Shown here piece after piece: positions 9,267 to 17,678 of a DNA stretch of 64,000 bases. Each line of letters starts with the position of its first letter. The first letter of the stretch is position 1. The position numbers were made by a program, and so were the translations under genes. The notes below the pieces were generated by a model that was not told where the DNA came from, ran no database searches, and worked only from the letters and a program-made list of their open reading frames with translations. The DNA comes from Bacteroidota bacterium (GTDB taxonomy: Bacteria > Bacteroidota > Bacteroidia > Cytophagales > Cyclobacteriaceae), in NCBI GenBank assembly GCA_018267215.1, contig JAFDYX010000009.1, positions 1 to 64,000 on the forward strand, given 5' to 3'.

Positions 9267-9920
9267 TCAGTGTCCAATTACATTGAAAAAGTCTTTTAGT
9301 TTTTGTCGGTCAAGTTGGCCTTCTGTCCGAACACTACTACATAGGTCAAGTCCAAAAGGCTGAACCGTTTCGATTGCTTGTCTTACGTTTTCTTTGTTAA
9401 GTCCACCTGCAAGAAACAAAGGAATTGGAATTGCTTTTCGTATTTCTCGGCTCAATTCCCAATTGTGAGTTCGTCCTGTTCCGCCTAATTCTTTGATCGA
9501 CAAGTTTGGATTTCCACTGTCCAATAAAATTGCATCAACATAGTTAGATATTTCAATTGCTTCTCTTACAGAATTTTCATCTATTACGTGAATTACTTGC
9601 ACCAATTTCACGTTTGGCAATTCGTTCCTTAATAATTCATACTCTCGTTTTTCCAATTCGTCAACAATCTGAATTGTCGTAGTATTAACTCTTCTATAAT
9701 GCCGGATTATGTTTTGTGGTTTCGTTTCACTCGTAAGTAAAAAAGTAGAAATTGGTGGTGGCACTGTCTTGGCAATTTGATAAATGAGTTCATCTCCAAT
9801 TACACCCGGTCCACTTGGCATATGACCAACCAAACCTAATGCAGAAGCACCGTATTCAATGGCTAATTTGGCTTCGCCAATACTGCTTATACAGCAAATT
9901 TTTACTCTTGGTCTTGTCAT
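9267..9920 (-). CDS. Second TrpF-like phosphoribosylanthranilate isomerase family protein
   Basis: A 217-residue TIM-barrel protein of the TrpF family. It keeps the N-terminal VKIC catalytic cysteine, the ILLDSG aspartate region, the GGTGRTHNW phosphate loop segment and FLAGGLNKENV. It differs from the canonical enzyme: HNW replaces the usual FDW, and the C-terminal phosphate loop reads GLDLCSSVRTEG. A complete canonical trpF lies in the trp operon at 31.9 kb, so this copy is accessory and may act on another ribosyl or amino-sugar phosphate. The ATG overlaps the final TGA of the upstream NUDIX frame (ATGA), showing translational coupling. Base composition is more AT-rich than the core genes around it. 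Confidence 0.75.
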   Translation of the reverse strand: MTRPRVKICCISSIGEAKLAIEYGASALGLVGHMPSGPGVIGDELIYQIAKTVPPPISTFLLTSETKPQNIIRHYRRVNTTTIQIVDELEKREYELLRNELPNVKLVQVIHVIDENSVREAIEISNYVDAILLDSGNPNLSIKELGGTGRTHNWELSREIRKAIPIPLFLAGGLNKENVRQAIETVQPFGLDLCSSVRTEGQLDRQKLKDFFNVIGH

Positions 9921-10405
9921 ATAATAATTTTGTTTTCAATTTCTTCTGTCATAGACAAATTGTTAAGTTTTTCGTCATATTCCGCATTAAAAGCAAAAGG
10001 TTTGTTGTCAAGAATATACTTGTAAATATATCAATCAGTCTTTGGCGTTGGCACTTTTAATAAGTCGTCAAAGTTAATCCACATCAAAGTCCCTTCGTTA
10101 CAATTTGGCGGTTTAACAAAATCAATATCAGCAATATAAACATAGCCTGTCCAATTGTATTCTGTTGGTGAGGTTTCTGTTAAAATTCCGCAATACTTCA
10201 TAGTATCAACCTTAATTCCTGTTTCTTCAAAAGTTTCACGTATGGCTGATTTTAAAGGATTTTCAAAGGGGTCAAGTTTTCCGCCAACTGGTGTAAAATT
10301 GTCTTTGTTCGGCTCTTTAAGCCTTTTGAGTAATAGACATTTGTTTTTATGTTTTAAAATGCAAAGTGTCGCTGCTCTTTTAAGTCCTGTCGGTATTTTG
10401 TTCAT
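9917..10405 (-). pseudogene. NUDIX hydrolase gene with an in-frame TGA
   Basis: The frame from ATG 10405 encodes a NUDIX protein with a perfect box (G-x5-E-x7-R-E-T-F-E-E-T-G-I, beginning at GKLDPFE). It stops at a TGA at 10033-10031 after PTPKTD. Beyond the TGA the same frame runs on for 37 residues (YIYKYILDNKPFAFNAEYDE and onward) and closes with a TGA at 9919-9917 that overlaps the trpF-like ATG. NUDIX proteins of this type have a Trp at the interrupted position, so TGG has probably become TGA. The result is a protein of 124 instead of 162 residues. The NUDIX box is intact, so partial function is possible. A sequencing error must be excluded. Confidence 0.7.
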
Positions 10406-10690
10406 TCGCTGTCGTCTTTTTAGGGTGAGGCATAATGCAGATATATGGGTATATCCGATAGGCAGATTTAATTTGCAGACCTTATTATTTTATTGAATCA
10501 TTGGTAGGCAGGTCGGCTTTAGATTTTCGTATTATACTTCTCCCGATAAAAGCAATTGCGATTATCTGTTTGGCTAACAGATAGACATGACAATGAATAA
10601 AGAAAATTTGTAGTTTTGATTGAATACAGCAGGTACAAAACTCCTTATCGTTTACATACGAAATGTTGATCAACTTGAAATAATAAAACC
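10406..10690. other. Divergent intergenic region
   Basis: About 285 AT-rich bases between the NUDIX frame (minus) and the TIM-barrel gene (plus). A small inverted repeat GATATA-TGGG-TATATC lies in the NUDIX leader. No gene, RNA or convincing promoter is recognised. Confidence 0.35.
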
Positions 10691-11590
10691 ATGAACCGCA
10701 GAAATTTTTTGATAGGCACCGCCACACTTAGCACTGCTTTACTTGCCCGTCAGGCATTTTCATCTGCTGTGTTGCCCAACCTTTCCTTTTCCACATTGGG
10801 TTGTCCCGACTGGACCTTCCGGCAGATTGTAGAGTTTGCCGTTGCCCACGGCTATCAAGGAATTGAAGTGCGGGGGATTTTGCACGAACTGAATCTTCCG
10901 GTTTGCTCTGAGTTTTCGAAACAGAATCTGGCCGCTACGCGCCAGCTCATGAAAGATAACCATCTTCAGTTTGCCAATCTTGGTTCGTCAGCCACGCTGC
11001 ATTATGCTGACACAGCGGTACGAGCAAAAAATATTGACGAAGGCAAAAGGTTTATTGACTTGGCGCACGAGTTGTCGTGCCCCTACGTGCGCGTGTTCCC
11101 CAACAATTTTCCTAAAGAGCAGGAGAAAGCCAGAACGATGGATTTAATAGCAGAGGGACTTCATACGTTGGGCGACTATGCCAAAGACAGCGGAGTAACG
11201 GTGCTGATCGAATCGCATGGCGACCTTGTCGTAACCGAAGATATTTTGTCGGTGATGGCAGCAGCCGATAATAAACATGCAGGCCTCATCTGGGATGTAA
11301 CTAACATGTGGGTTAAAACCAAAGAGCCACCGGCACAGGTTTATGGAAAGTTGAAAAAATATATCCGTCATACGCATATCAAAGACGCTAAAGTGACAGG
11401 GGAAAACATCCGCTATGTTTTGTTGGGCAAGGGCGATGTGCCGATCTTAGAAGCCGTAGATTCTCTTCGCCATGGCGGCTACAATGGTTATTACAGTTTT
11501 GAGTGGGAGAAACTATGGCATCCCGAAATTGAAGAACCCGACAAAGCTATTGCAGATTATGCAGATGTGATGAGAAAACATTTTTCGTAA
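10691..11590 (+). CDS. Tat-exported sugar phosphate isomerase/epimerase-like TIM barrel
   Basis: A 299-residue xylose-isomerase-like (AP endonuclease family 2) TIM barrel. The N terminus MNRRNFLIGTATLSTALLA is a twin-arginine signal, so the folded protein should be exported to the periplasm. Metal-ligand type residues are visible in VLIESHGD, GLIWDVTN and RHTHIKDA, and in YYSFEWEKLW near the C terminus. The neighbouring GMC oxidoreductase starts 18 bases later and is probably co-transcribed. This pairing suggests periplasmic sugar or sugar-alcohol oxidation and keto-sugar processing, which is inferred from context only. Confidence 0.82.
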   Translation: MNRRNFLIGTATLSTALLARQAFSSAVLPNLSFSTLGCPDWTFRQIVEFAVAHGYQGIEVRGILHELNLPVCSEFSKQNLAATRQLMKDNHLQFANLGSSATLHYADTAVRAKNIDEGKRFIDLAHELSCPYVRVFPNNFPKEQEKARTMDLIAEGLHTLGDYAKDSGVTVLIESHGDLVVTEDILSVMAAADNKHAGLIWDVTNMWVKTKEPPAQVYGKLKKYIRHTHIKDAKVTGENIRYVLLGKGDVPILEAVDSLRHGGYNGYYSFEWEKLWHPEIEEPDKAIADYADVMRKHFS

Positions 11591-11608
11591 AATATTGACA
11601 ACATTGAT

Positions 11609-13312
11609 ATGGCCTACGATTCACTCAACTTAAATCTCAAATCAAAACCACAACATACGTTCGATGCTATTATAGTCGGCTCCGGCATCAGTGGCGGGTG
11701 GGCAGCGAAAGAGTTATGCGAAAAAGGTTTGAAGGTGCTGCTGCTGGAAAGGGGAGAAGACGTGCGCCACCCGCTGTATCCCACCGCTACCAAAGACCCG
11801 TGGCAGTTTGAGCATCGGCTAAATCTGACGGAAGAAGACAAGCGAACGCACCCGATACAAAGCCGGCATTGGTCTTTTGTGGAAGACAACAAGCACTACT
11901 ACATTCAAGACCTTGAAAATCCTTACGAAGAAGAAAAGCGTTTTGATTGGATCAGAGGAGATATTGTAGGCGGTAGGTCTTTGTTGTGGTCGCGGGCTTG
12001 TTACCGTTGGAGCGACCTCGACTTTGATGCCAATAAAAAAGAAGGGATAGCTGTGGATTGGCCCATCCGCTACAAAGACATCGCTCCGTGGTATGATTAT
12101 GTAGAATCTTATGTTGGGGTGAGTGGCCACCGCGATGGCATACCGCATTTGCCCGATGGAAATTTTCTTCCGCCTTTTGAAATGAATTGTGTAGAAGAAT
12201 TGTTCAAAGAAAAAATTGAAAAACAATTTTCAGACAAGCGCGTCATCATGGGGCGTTATGCTAACCTTACCCGCGCCATCGGCAACCGTGGGCCGTGCCA
12301 GGCGCGCAACCTGTGCCACCGGGGTTGCCCTTATGGCGCTTACTTCAGTTCTAACTCAGCCACACTGCCGGCAGCCTTTGCTACCGGCAATCTTACACTG
12401 CGCCCTCATTCTATCGTCAACAAAGTGATCTATGATGAACAGACACAACGGGCTACAGGAGTAGAGGTGATTGACACCCTGACCAATGAAGTGAGTGAGT
12501 TTTATGCGCGATTAATTTTTTTGAATGCCTCGACAGTAGCCACCGCTTATATTTTGCTTCATTCTGTCTCTTCGCGTTTCCCCAATGGACTGGGCAACGA
12601 CAGCGACCAAGTTGGCAGAAACCTGATGGATCATCACAAAGGGCTGTCTGCCACTGCCGATGTAGAAGGTTTTGAAGACTCGTATTACTCCGGCCGCAGG
12701 CCTGCCAGCATCTATGTTCCGCGTTTTAGAAACTTGCAGGGAAAAGATAAGGATGCCGATTTTTTAAGAGGCTATTATTTTGGAGGCGGAGCCTATCGAA
12801 AGCGGAACAATACAGATCAGATAGGTGCAGCCATAAAAGAAGCTGTGGCCAAGCCGGGTAGCTGGCAAATGTCGCTGCATGCTTTTGGGGAGTGCTTGCC
12901 TTATGCAGACAATCGCATCACTTTAAACCAGACTAAAAAAGATAAATGGGGAAGACCGTTGTTGTCGGTCAACTGCGATTTCAGGCAGAATGAAAAATCA
13001 ATGAACAAAGACATCAGCGCGAAAGCCGAAGAGCTGTTGCATACTGCGGGGTTTTCAAATATTCGAGTACGAAATGTGATGTCATTTCCCGGCAACTCAA
13101 ATCATGAAATGGGAACTGTCCGTATGGGGCGCGACCCGAAAACATCTGTGCTGAATGCTTTTAACCAGATGCATGCAGTAAAAAATGTTTTTGTTACCGA
13201 TGGCTCGTGCATGACCTCAAGTTCGTGCGTCAACCCATCGCTTACCTACATGGCTTTAACAGCTCGCGCCTGCGATTATGCCGTGAAGCAGATAAACAAA
13301 CGGGAGATTTGA
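11609..13312 (+). CDS. GMC family oxidoreductase (FAD-dependent)
   Basis: A 567-residue glucose-methanol-choline oxidoreductase. The FAD-binding Rossmann motif GSGISGGWAAKELCEKG is near residue 23, followed by LLLERGED. A cysteine-rich stretch (GPCQARNLCHRGCPYGAY, near residue 230) is typical of the membrane-associated sugar dehydrogenase branch, and the C-terminal signature is present as MGTVRMG with SSCVNPSLTYMALTA. It oxidises an alcohol group, probably of a sugar. No gluconate-dehydrogenase gamma subunit or cytochrome gene is adjacent. It has no signal peptide of its own, while its upstream partner carries a Tat signal. It ends three bases before the convergent efflux adaptor gene. Confidence 0.9.
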   Translation: MAYDSLNLNLKSKPQHTFDAIIVGSGISGGWAAKELCEKGLKVLLLERGEDVRHPLYPTATKDPWQFEHRLNLTEEDKRTHPIQSRHWSFVEDNKHYYIQDLENPYEEEKRFDWIRGDIVGGRSLLWSRACYRWSDLDFDANKKEGIAVDWPIRYKDIAPWYDYVESYVGVSGHRDGIPHLPDGNFLPPFEMNCVEELFKEKIEKQFSDKRVIMGRYANLTRAIGNRGPCQARNLCHRGCPYGAYFSSNSATLPAAFATGNLTLRPHSIVNKVIYDEQTQRATGVEVIDTLTNEVSEFYARLIFLNASTVATAYILLHSVSSRFPNGLGNDSDQVGRNLMDHHKGLSATADVEGFEDSYYSGRRPASIYVPRFRNLQGKDKDADFLRGYYFGGGAYRKRNNTDQIGAAIKEAVAKPGSWQMSLHAFGECLPYADNRITLNQTKKDKWGRPLLSVNCDFRQNEKSMNKDISAKAEELLHTAGFSNIRVRNVMSFPGNSNHEMGTVRMGRDPKTSVLNAFNQMHAVKNVFVTDGSCMTSSSCVNPSLTYMALTARACDYAVKQINKREI

Positions 13313-13315
13313 TTA

Positions 13316-14464
13316 TTACTCCTTTAATCCGGCTTGCTGTGATTGTTGTGCGAGTGTAACTTTTACTTTGTCGCCTTTGCGGATTTCTTCTGATGCTTTG
13401 TAAACCAGCGTGTCACCCATATTCAGGCTTCCAAAAACTTCCACCATGCCATCTTTTTCATCGCCACGCGAAACAGATACATGTTCGGCTTTGCCGTTTC
13501 GTGCCCGTATCACAAATTGGTCTTCCATACTCGCCACAATAGCAGATGTTGGGACTACAAAAGACTCACCGGGCCGGCTGATGGGTATCATGGCTGTGGC
13601 GTACATGCCCGGCAGCAAACGCCCGTTGGTATTTTGTATTTCAATCTCAATAATCTCAGACCGTGTTTGCACATTCAGGTTTTTAGACATACGAGTTGTT
13701 TTTCCTTCGAACACATCGTTAGGAAAACTTTTTACAGTAAATTTTACGGTGGCGCCTTCTTTCACTTCGGCTAAATATTTTTCGGGCACGGCTATGTGCA
13801 GGCGGAGGCGTTGCTCTTGTTTAATCCGGTACAAGGCTATGCCGTTGTGGTCGTTGGGGCCGACAAATGCACCGGGCGCAAGAGCACGCTCTGTTACCAG
13901 TCCATCAAAAGGAGAAGTAATTTTTAAGTAGCTCACCAACTGCCGGGTGGCTTCGTATTTAGATTTGGTGGCAATGTATGCCAGGCTGTCGGATATGTAT
14001 TGTGTTTTGGCTACATCCATATCGTAAGGAGATACAGCCCCGGGCGTTTTGTTTGTCTGCTGCAGGCGCAAGTATTTATTTTTCTGATTTATAAACTCCG
14101 CATTTTTAGCCTGATAGTCGGCATACGCGCTGGCTAACTGGCTTTCTAGTTCCGGTGCTTCCAGTTCGGCTACCAACTGGTTTTTTGTTACCCTGTCGCC
14201 AATGTCAACCAACATGGTTTTAACGTAGCCGTTTACTTTTGCCATGATGCCTGTTTCATAATAGCCTTCCAACTCACCGGGCAACTGCAGTTCGGAGGAA
14301 ACCTTTTCCTTTTTTAGCAAGAAGGCTTCCTGCGCTACCTCGTTGTCGTTTTTATTTTCGGTATCAATTTGTTTTTTTTCTCCACACGAAGAGAGGAGAA
14401 GTATTCCGGCAAAGACAACCCCTGTCATTCGCAGTTTATACAATTGTGTTTTCATACGTACCAT
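13316..14464 (-). CDS. RND efflux periplasmic adaptor lipoprotein
   Basis: A 382-residue membrane fusion protein with a lipoprotein signal (ILLLSSC). The order is lipoyl half motif (VNGYVKTMLVDIGDRVTKNQ), alpha hairpin (about 100-170), second lipoyl half (ITSPFDGLVTERAL), beta barrel and membrane-proximal domain (GMYATAMIPI, then FVVPTSAIV). It is the last gene of a six-gene minus-strand unit and is the only adaptor for two RND pumps. The start could be the ATG at 14464 or the one at 14455; both precede the same signal peptide. Confidence 0.92.
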   Translation of the reverse strand: MVRMKTQLYKLRMTGVVFAGILLLSSCGEKKQIDTENKNDNEVAQEAFLLKKEKVSSELQLPGELEGYYETGIMAKVNGYVKTMLVDIGDRVTKNQLVAELEAPELESQLASAYADYQAKNAEFINQKNKYLRLQQTNKTPGAVSPYDMDVAKTQYISDSLAYIATKSKYEATRQLVSYLKITSPFDGLVTERALAPGAFVGPNDHNGIALYRIKQEQRLRLHIAVPEKYLAEVKEGATVKFTVKSFPNDVFEGKTTRMSKNLNVQTRSEIIEIEIQNTNGRLLPGMYATAMIPISRPGESFVVPTSAIVASMEDQFVIRARNGKAEHVSVSRGDEKDGMVEVFGSLNMGDTLVYKASEEIRKGDKVKVTLAQQSQQAGLKE

Positions 14465-14478
14465 ATTTCAAAATTATT

Positions 14479-17400
14479 TTAGGTTGGATTTGATTGGAAA
14501 TCTTGAACATCATAAAATTCGCTTCTGCGATCGTTGGGGTCAAGCGAAACAGATTTTGTTGAAGTCTTGGCTTGCACCAACGAGAAGACAACAGGTAAAA
14601 TAAGAAGAGCAGCGAAAGTGGAAGCAACTAAACCCCCGATAACAGCACGCCCCAACGGTGCTGCTTGCTCACCACTTTCGCTTAGACCACTTGCCATCGG
14701 CAACATACCCACCACCATTGCGATGGTGGTCATTAAGATAGGGCGCAAGCGCGCAGCACCTGCAGCCAAAGATGCCGAATGTGCATCGCTTTCTTCAAGG
14801 CGGACTTTCTCTGCATGCGTTACCAGCAAAACAGCATTGGCAATAGAAACACCCACCGACATGATAATGCCCATGTAGGACTGAAGGTTCAACGTACCTC
14901 CCGTGATCAGCAACAAGGTCATGGATCCGGCTATCACGGCAGGTACTGTAACCAGCACCACAAATGAAACTTTGAAGGATTGATAATTGGCTGAGAGCAA
15001 CAAGAAGATAACTACAATGGCCAGTAATAAACCCGATTGCAAGCTGCTTAATGTTTCTTCCAGCAAGCGCACCAGCCCGCGCACCTCCACTACCATTCCC
15101 TTGGGCTGTTCGCCTGCATTTTTGATTGCCTTGCGCACTACATCGGCAGCGCTGCCCAAATCTTTCTTAAATACGTTGGCTGATACCGTTACAATTCTTC
15201 TCGGGCCGATGCGATCGTATTGGGCCGGAATGTTGGCCGGCTTGATGGTTGCGATATCTCCCAGTGTGGGGCGCAACTGCCCTCTCACGAGCGGAATGTT
15301 TTCTACGTCTTTCACTGACGACATCTCAAACTCAGGAACCTGAACTTGCACCTGGTAAGCAAAACCTTTTTCTTTATCGAGCCACAAATTTTTGGCCGTA
15401 AAACGGCTGCTCGAAGTAGCTGCTACTAACGACTTGGCCACATCTGCAGCAGCCAAACCAAACTGGGCTGCCTTTTCGCGATTGACATCAATGATGAGGG
15501 AAGGATAGTTTAATGGTTGGTTGATGCGCACATCGCGTAAAAAATCTATTTTTTTCAATCCGGCTTCTACCTTGGTAGCAAATAATTCGGCATCATCAAG
15601 ATTTTTTGAGCCGACCAACACTTCGATAGGTGTGTTAGCTCCCTGGCTCATGATCTTGTCGGTAAGTTCGATAGGCTCAAATGAAATATTGATATCCTTT
15701 AAATTTAATTTTACCTGCGAGCGGATTTCATCTTTCAGTTTATCAAGAGATTGAACTTTGTAATGCTCGGATAAATTTACCTGAAGGATGGCTTCTTGCG
15801 GCCCGCTGTTAAAAATATACAGCGTATTGGTTCCGTAACTGGAAGGTGTCATGCCTATAAAAGCGGAGGTAATGTCCACATTTTCTTTGCCTACAATATT
15901 TTCAATCAGTTTAATGGTAGCCTGCACGGCCTCTTCAGTTCGCTCGATGCGCAAGCCTTCGGAGCCAATCAGGCGAAGTTGGAACTGGCGCGAGTGTTCA
16001 ATCTTCGGCATCAGGTCTTTTCCGATAATTAAAAAACAGATGGCAATCATACCGAAACTGGAAATGAGATAAAAGGTGATGGCGGCACGTTTCTTAGCCA
16101 TGATTTTTTCGAGGATAGAGAGATACCACAATTTGAATTTCTCAAAACCTGTTGCCTTTTCTCCCTCAGCATGATGCGTGTGTGGCATCTTGTCGTGCAG
16201 CCACCAGTTAGAAACTACCGGCACAAAAGTTTGAGATAAGATGTATGAGGCAATCATGGAAAACCCTACCGAGAGAGACAGCGGAAGGAACATTCCTTTC
16301 GGAACGCCCGTCATTAAAAAAGCCGGTGCAAATACTGCCAGAATACAAAACGTAATTAATAAAAGAGGGAATGACACCTCGCGCGAAGCATCAAGAATAG
16401 CCCGTGCTTTGGGCTTGCCCATTTCCAAGTGCTGGTGAATATTTTCGATAGCCACCGTAGCCTGGTCAACTAAAATACCAATGGCCAGTGCCAGTCCAGA
16501 CAACGTCATGATGTTAATGGTTTGCCCAAAGGAGTTGAGCAACATCACAGCAGCCATAATTGAAATAGGGATAGTACAGATTACCACCAGTGAGCTGCGC
16601 AAGTCGCGCAGGAAAAGGAATACCATGAGCCCGGTAAGCAAAGCACCCAACACCCCTTCTGTAGCCAAGCTTTTTACGGCAGCGATAACATAAACAGACT
16701 GATCAAATTCATAACGCAAGTCTATGTAATCCGGTAACAGGGCTTGCATTTCGGGCAATCTTTTCTTCAGCGCATTTACCACGTTCATGGTAGAGGCTTC
16801 TGCTGTTTTTGTAACCGGTATGTAAACAGATCGTTTACCGTTTACCAGTGCGTAGCCTACGGTAACGTCTGCAGCATCTTCCACGGTGGCCACATCACGC
16901 AAAAATATTGTTGGCCCGGCTCCTCTTTTTAGTGGAATGTTTAAGAAGTCTTCCGCCTTTTCTACCACTGTGTTGTTGGGAGTCATTACGTTGAAGTTTC
17001 CGATGCGCACATTACCTGCCGGGGAAATTTGGTTGTTTTCTACAACGGCATTTACAATATCATCGGGCGTTAACTCATAACCGGCCATCAGTTCGGGGTT
17101 TACCTTCACTACAATCGTCCTTTCATTTCCACCGAATGGAGGCGGTGCGGAGGCACCGGGTATTTGCGAAAACATAGGGCGGATACGTGTGCTCGCCAAG
17201 TCTTGCATTTCATTGAGGCTTGCTTTCTTGCTGTTGAAAACCAACTCACCCACCGGCAAACTCGAAGCATCAAAACGCACCACGGTAGGAGGCACTGTGC
17301 CGGGAGGCATGTAGCTCATCACGCGGCTTACCTGGTTGGCTACCTCACCGGACACCTGCGCCATGTTTACATCTTCGTAGAAAGTACATTTCACCAGACA

Positions 17401-17658
17401 TAAGCCCTGCACATTTTTTACTTCAATGTCTTTGATACCTGTAACATACAACAACTGGTTTTGATAGCGGGTAGCAATAAAACCTTCCATCTGATCGGGC
17501 GCCATACCACCATAAGGCTGTGCGATGTAAATAGTGGGTAGATTTAATCGCGGGAAAATATCTACCGGTATTTTTAATAACGCAAGAACAGAAAACACCA
17601 CCACACCGAGGATGACCACGATGACAGAGATGGGTTTGCGAAGCGCTGAGGGGATCAT
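14479..17658 (-). CDS. RND efflux pump subunit, copy B (Asp-Gln relay variant)
   Basis: A 1059-residue RND permease with twelve expected membrane helices and two large periplasmic loops. It is closely related to the adjacent copy A; the N-terminal 150 residues are nearly identical, which indicates tandem duplication. In TM4 the segment ILVDQATVAIEN has Asp398-Gln399 where AcrB has Asp407-Asp408 and copy A has Asp-Glu, so one proton-relay acid is missing. The TM10 position of the AcrB lysine is Ala (GVSIANAVLLV), as in copy A. The cytoplasmic loop near residue 500 is short with four His. Together with copy A and a single adaptor it probably forms a mixed trimer like MdtB2C. Confidence 0.92.
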   Translation of the reverse strand: MIPSALRKPISVIVVILGVVVFSVLALLKIPVDIFPRLNLPTIYIAQPYGGMAPDQMEGFIATRYQNQLLYVTGIKDIEVKNVQGLCLVKCTFYEDVNMAQVSGEVANQVSRVMSYMPPGTVPPTVVRFDASSLPVGELVFNSKKASLNEMQDLASTRIRPMFSQIPGASAPPPFGGNERTIVVKVNPELMAGYELTPDDIVNAVVENNQISPAGNVRIGNFNVMTPNNTVVEKAEDFLNIPLKRGAGPTIFLRDVATVEDAADVTVGYALVNGKRSVYIPVTKTAEASTMNVVNALKKRLPEMQALLPDYIDLRYEFDQSVYVIAAVKSLATEGVLGALLTGLMVFLFLRDLRSSLVVICTIPISIMAAVMLLNSFGQTINIMTLSGLALAIGILVDQATVAIENIHQHLEMGKPKARAILDASREVSFPLLLITFCILAVFAPAFLMTGVPKGMFLPLSLSVGFSMIASYILSQTFVPVVSNWWLHDKMPHTHHAEGEKATGFEKFKLWYLSILEKIMAKKRAAITFYLISSFGMIAICFLIIGKDLMPKIEHSRQFQLRLIGSEGLRIERTEEAVQATIKLIENIVGKENVDITSAFIGMTPSSYGTNTLYIFNSGPQEAILQVNLSEHYKVQSLDKLKDEIRSQVKLNLKDINISFEPIELTDKIMSQGANTPIEVLVGSKNLDDAELFATKVEAGLKKIDFLRDVRINQPLNYPSLIIDVNREKAAQFGLAAADVAKSLVAATSSSRFTAKNLWLDKEKGFAYQVQVQVPEFEMSSVKDVENIPLVRGQLRPTLGDIATIKPANIPAQYDRIGPRRIVTVSANVFKKDLGSAADVVRKAIKNAGEQPKGMVVEVRGLVRLLEETLSSLQSGLLLAIVVIFLLLSANYQSFKVSFVVLVTVPAVIAGSMTLLLITGGTLNLQSYMGIIMSVGVSIANAVLLVTHAEKVRLEESDAHSASLAAGAARLRPILMTTIAMVVGMLPMASGLSESGEQAAPLGRAVIGGLVASTFAALLILPVVFSLVQAKTSTKSVSLDPNDRRSEFYDVQDFQSNPT

Positions 17659-17678
17659 TCTACTTTATTTTAAAATAG

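Noticed and set aside
9068..9277. Reverse-strand 69-residue frame
   Set aside because: It runs through both arms of the long inverted repeat, whose base pairing explains the sequence; the peptide looks unlike a real protein.
10031..10033. The NUDIX TGA as selenocysteine or recoded tryptophan
   Set aside because: TGA ends many other genes here (mutS2, trpC, the longer NUDIX frame itself), and no selenocysteine element is evident; a simple nonsense change is more likely.
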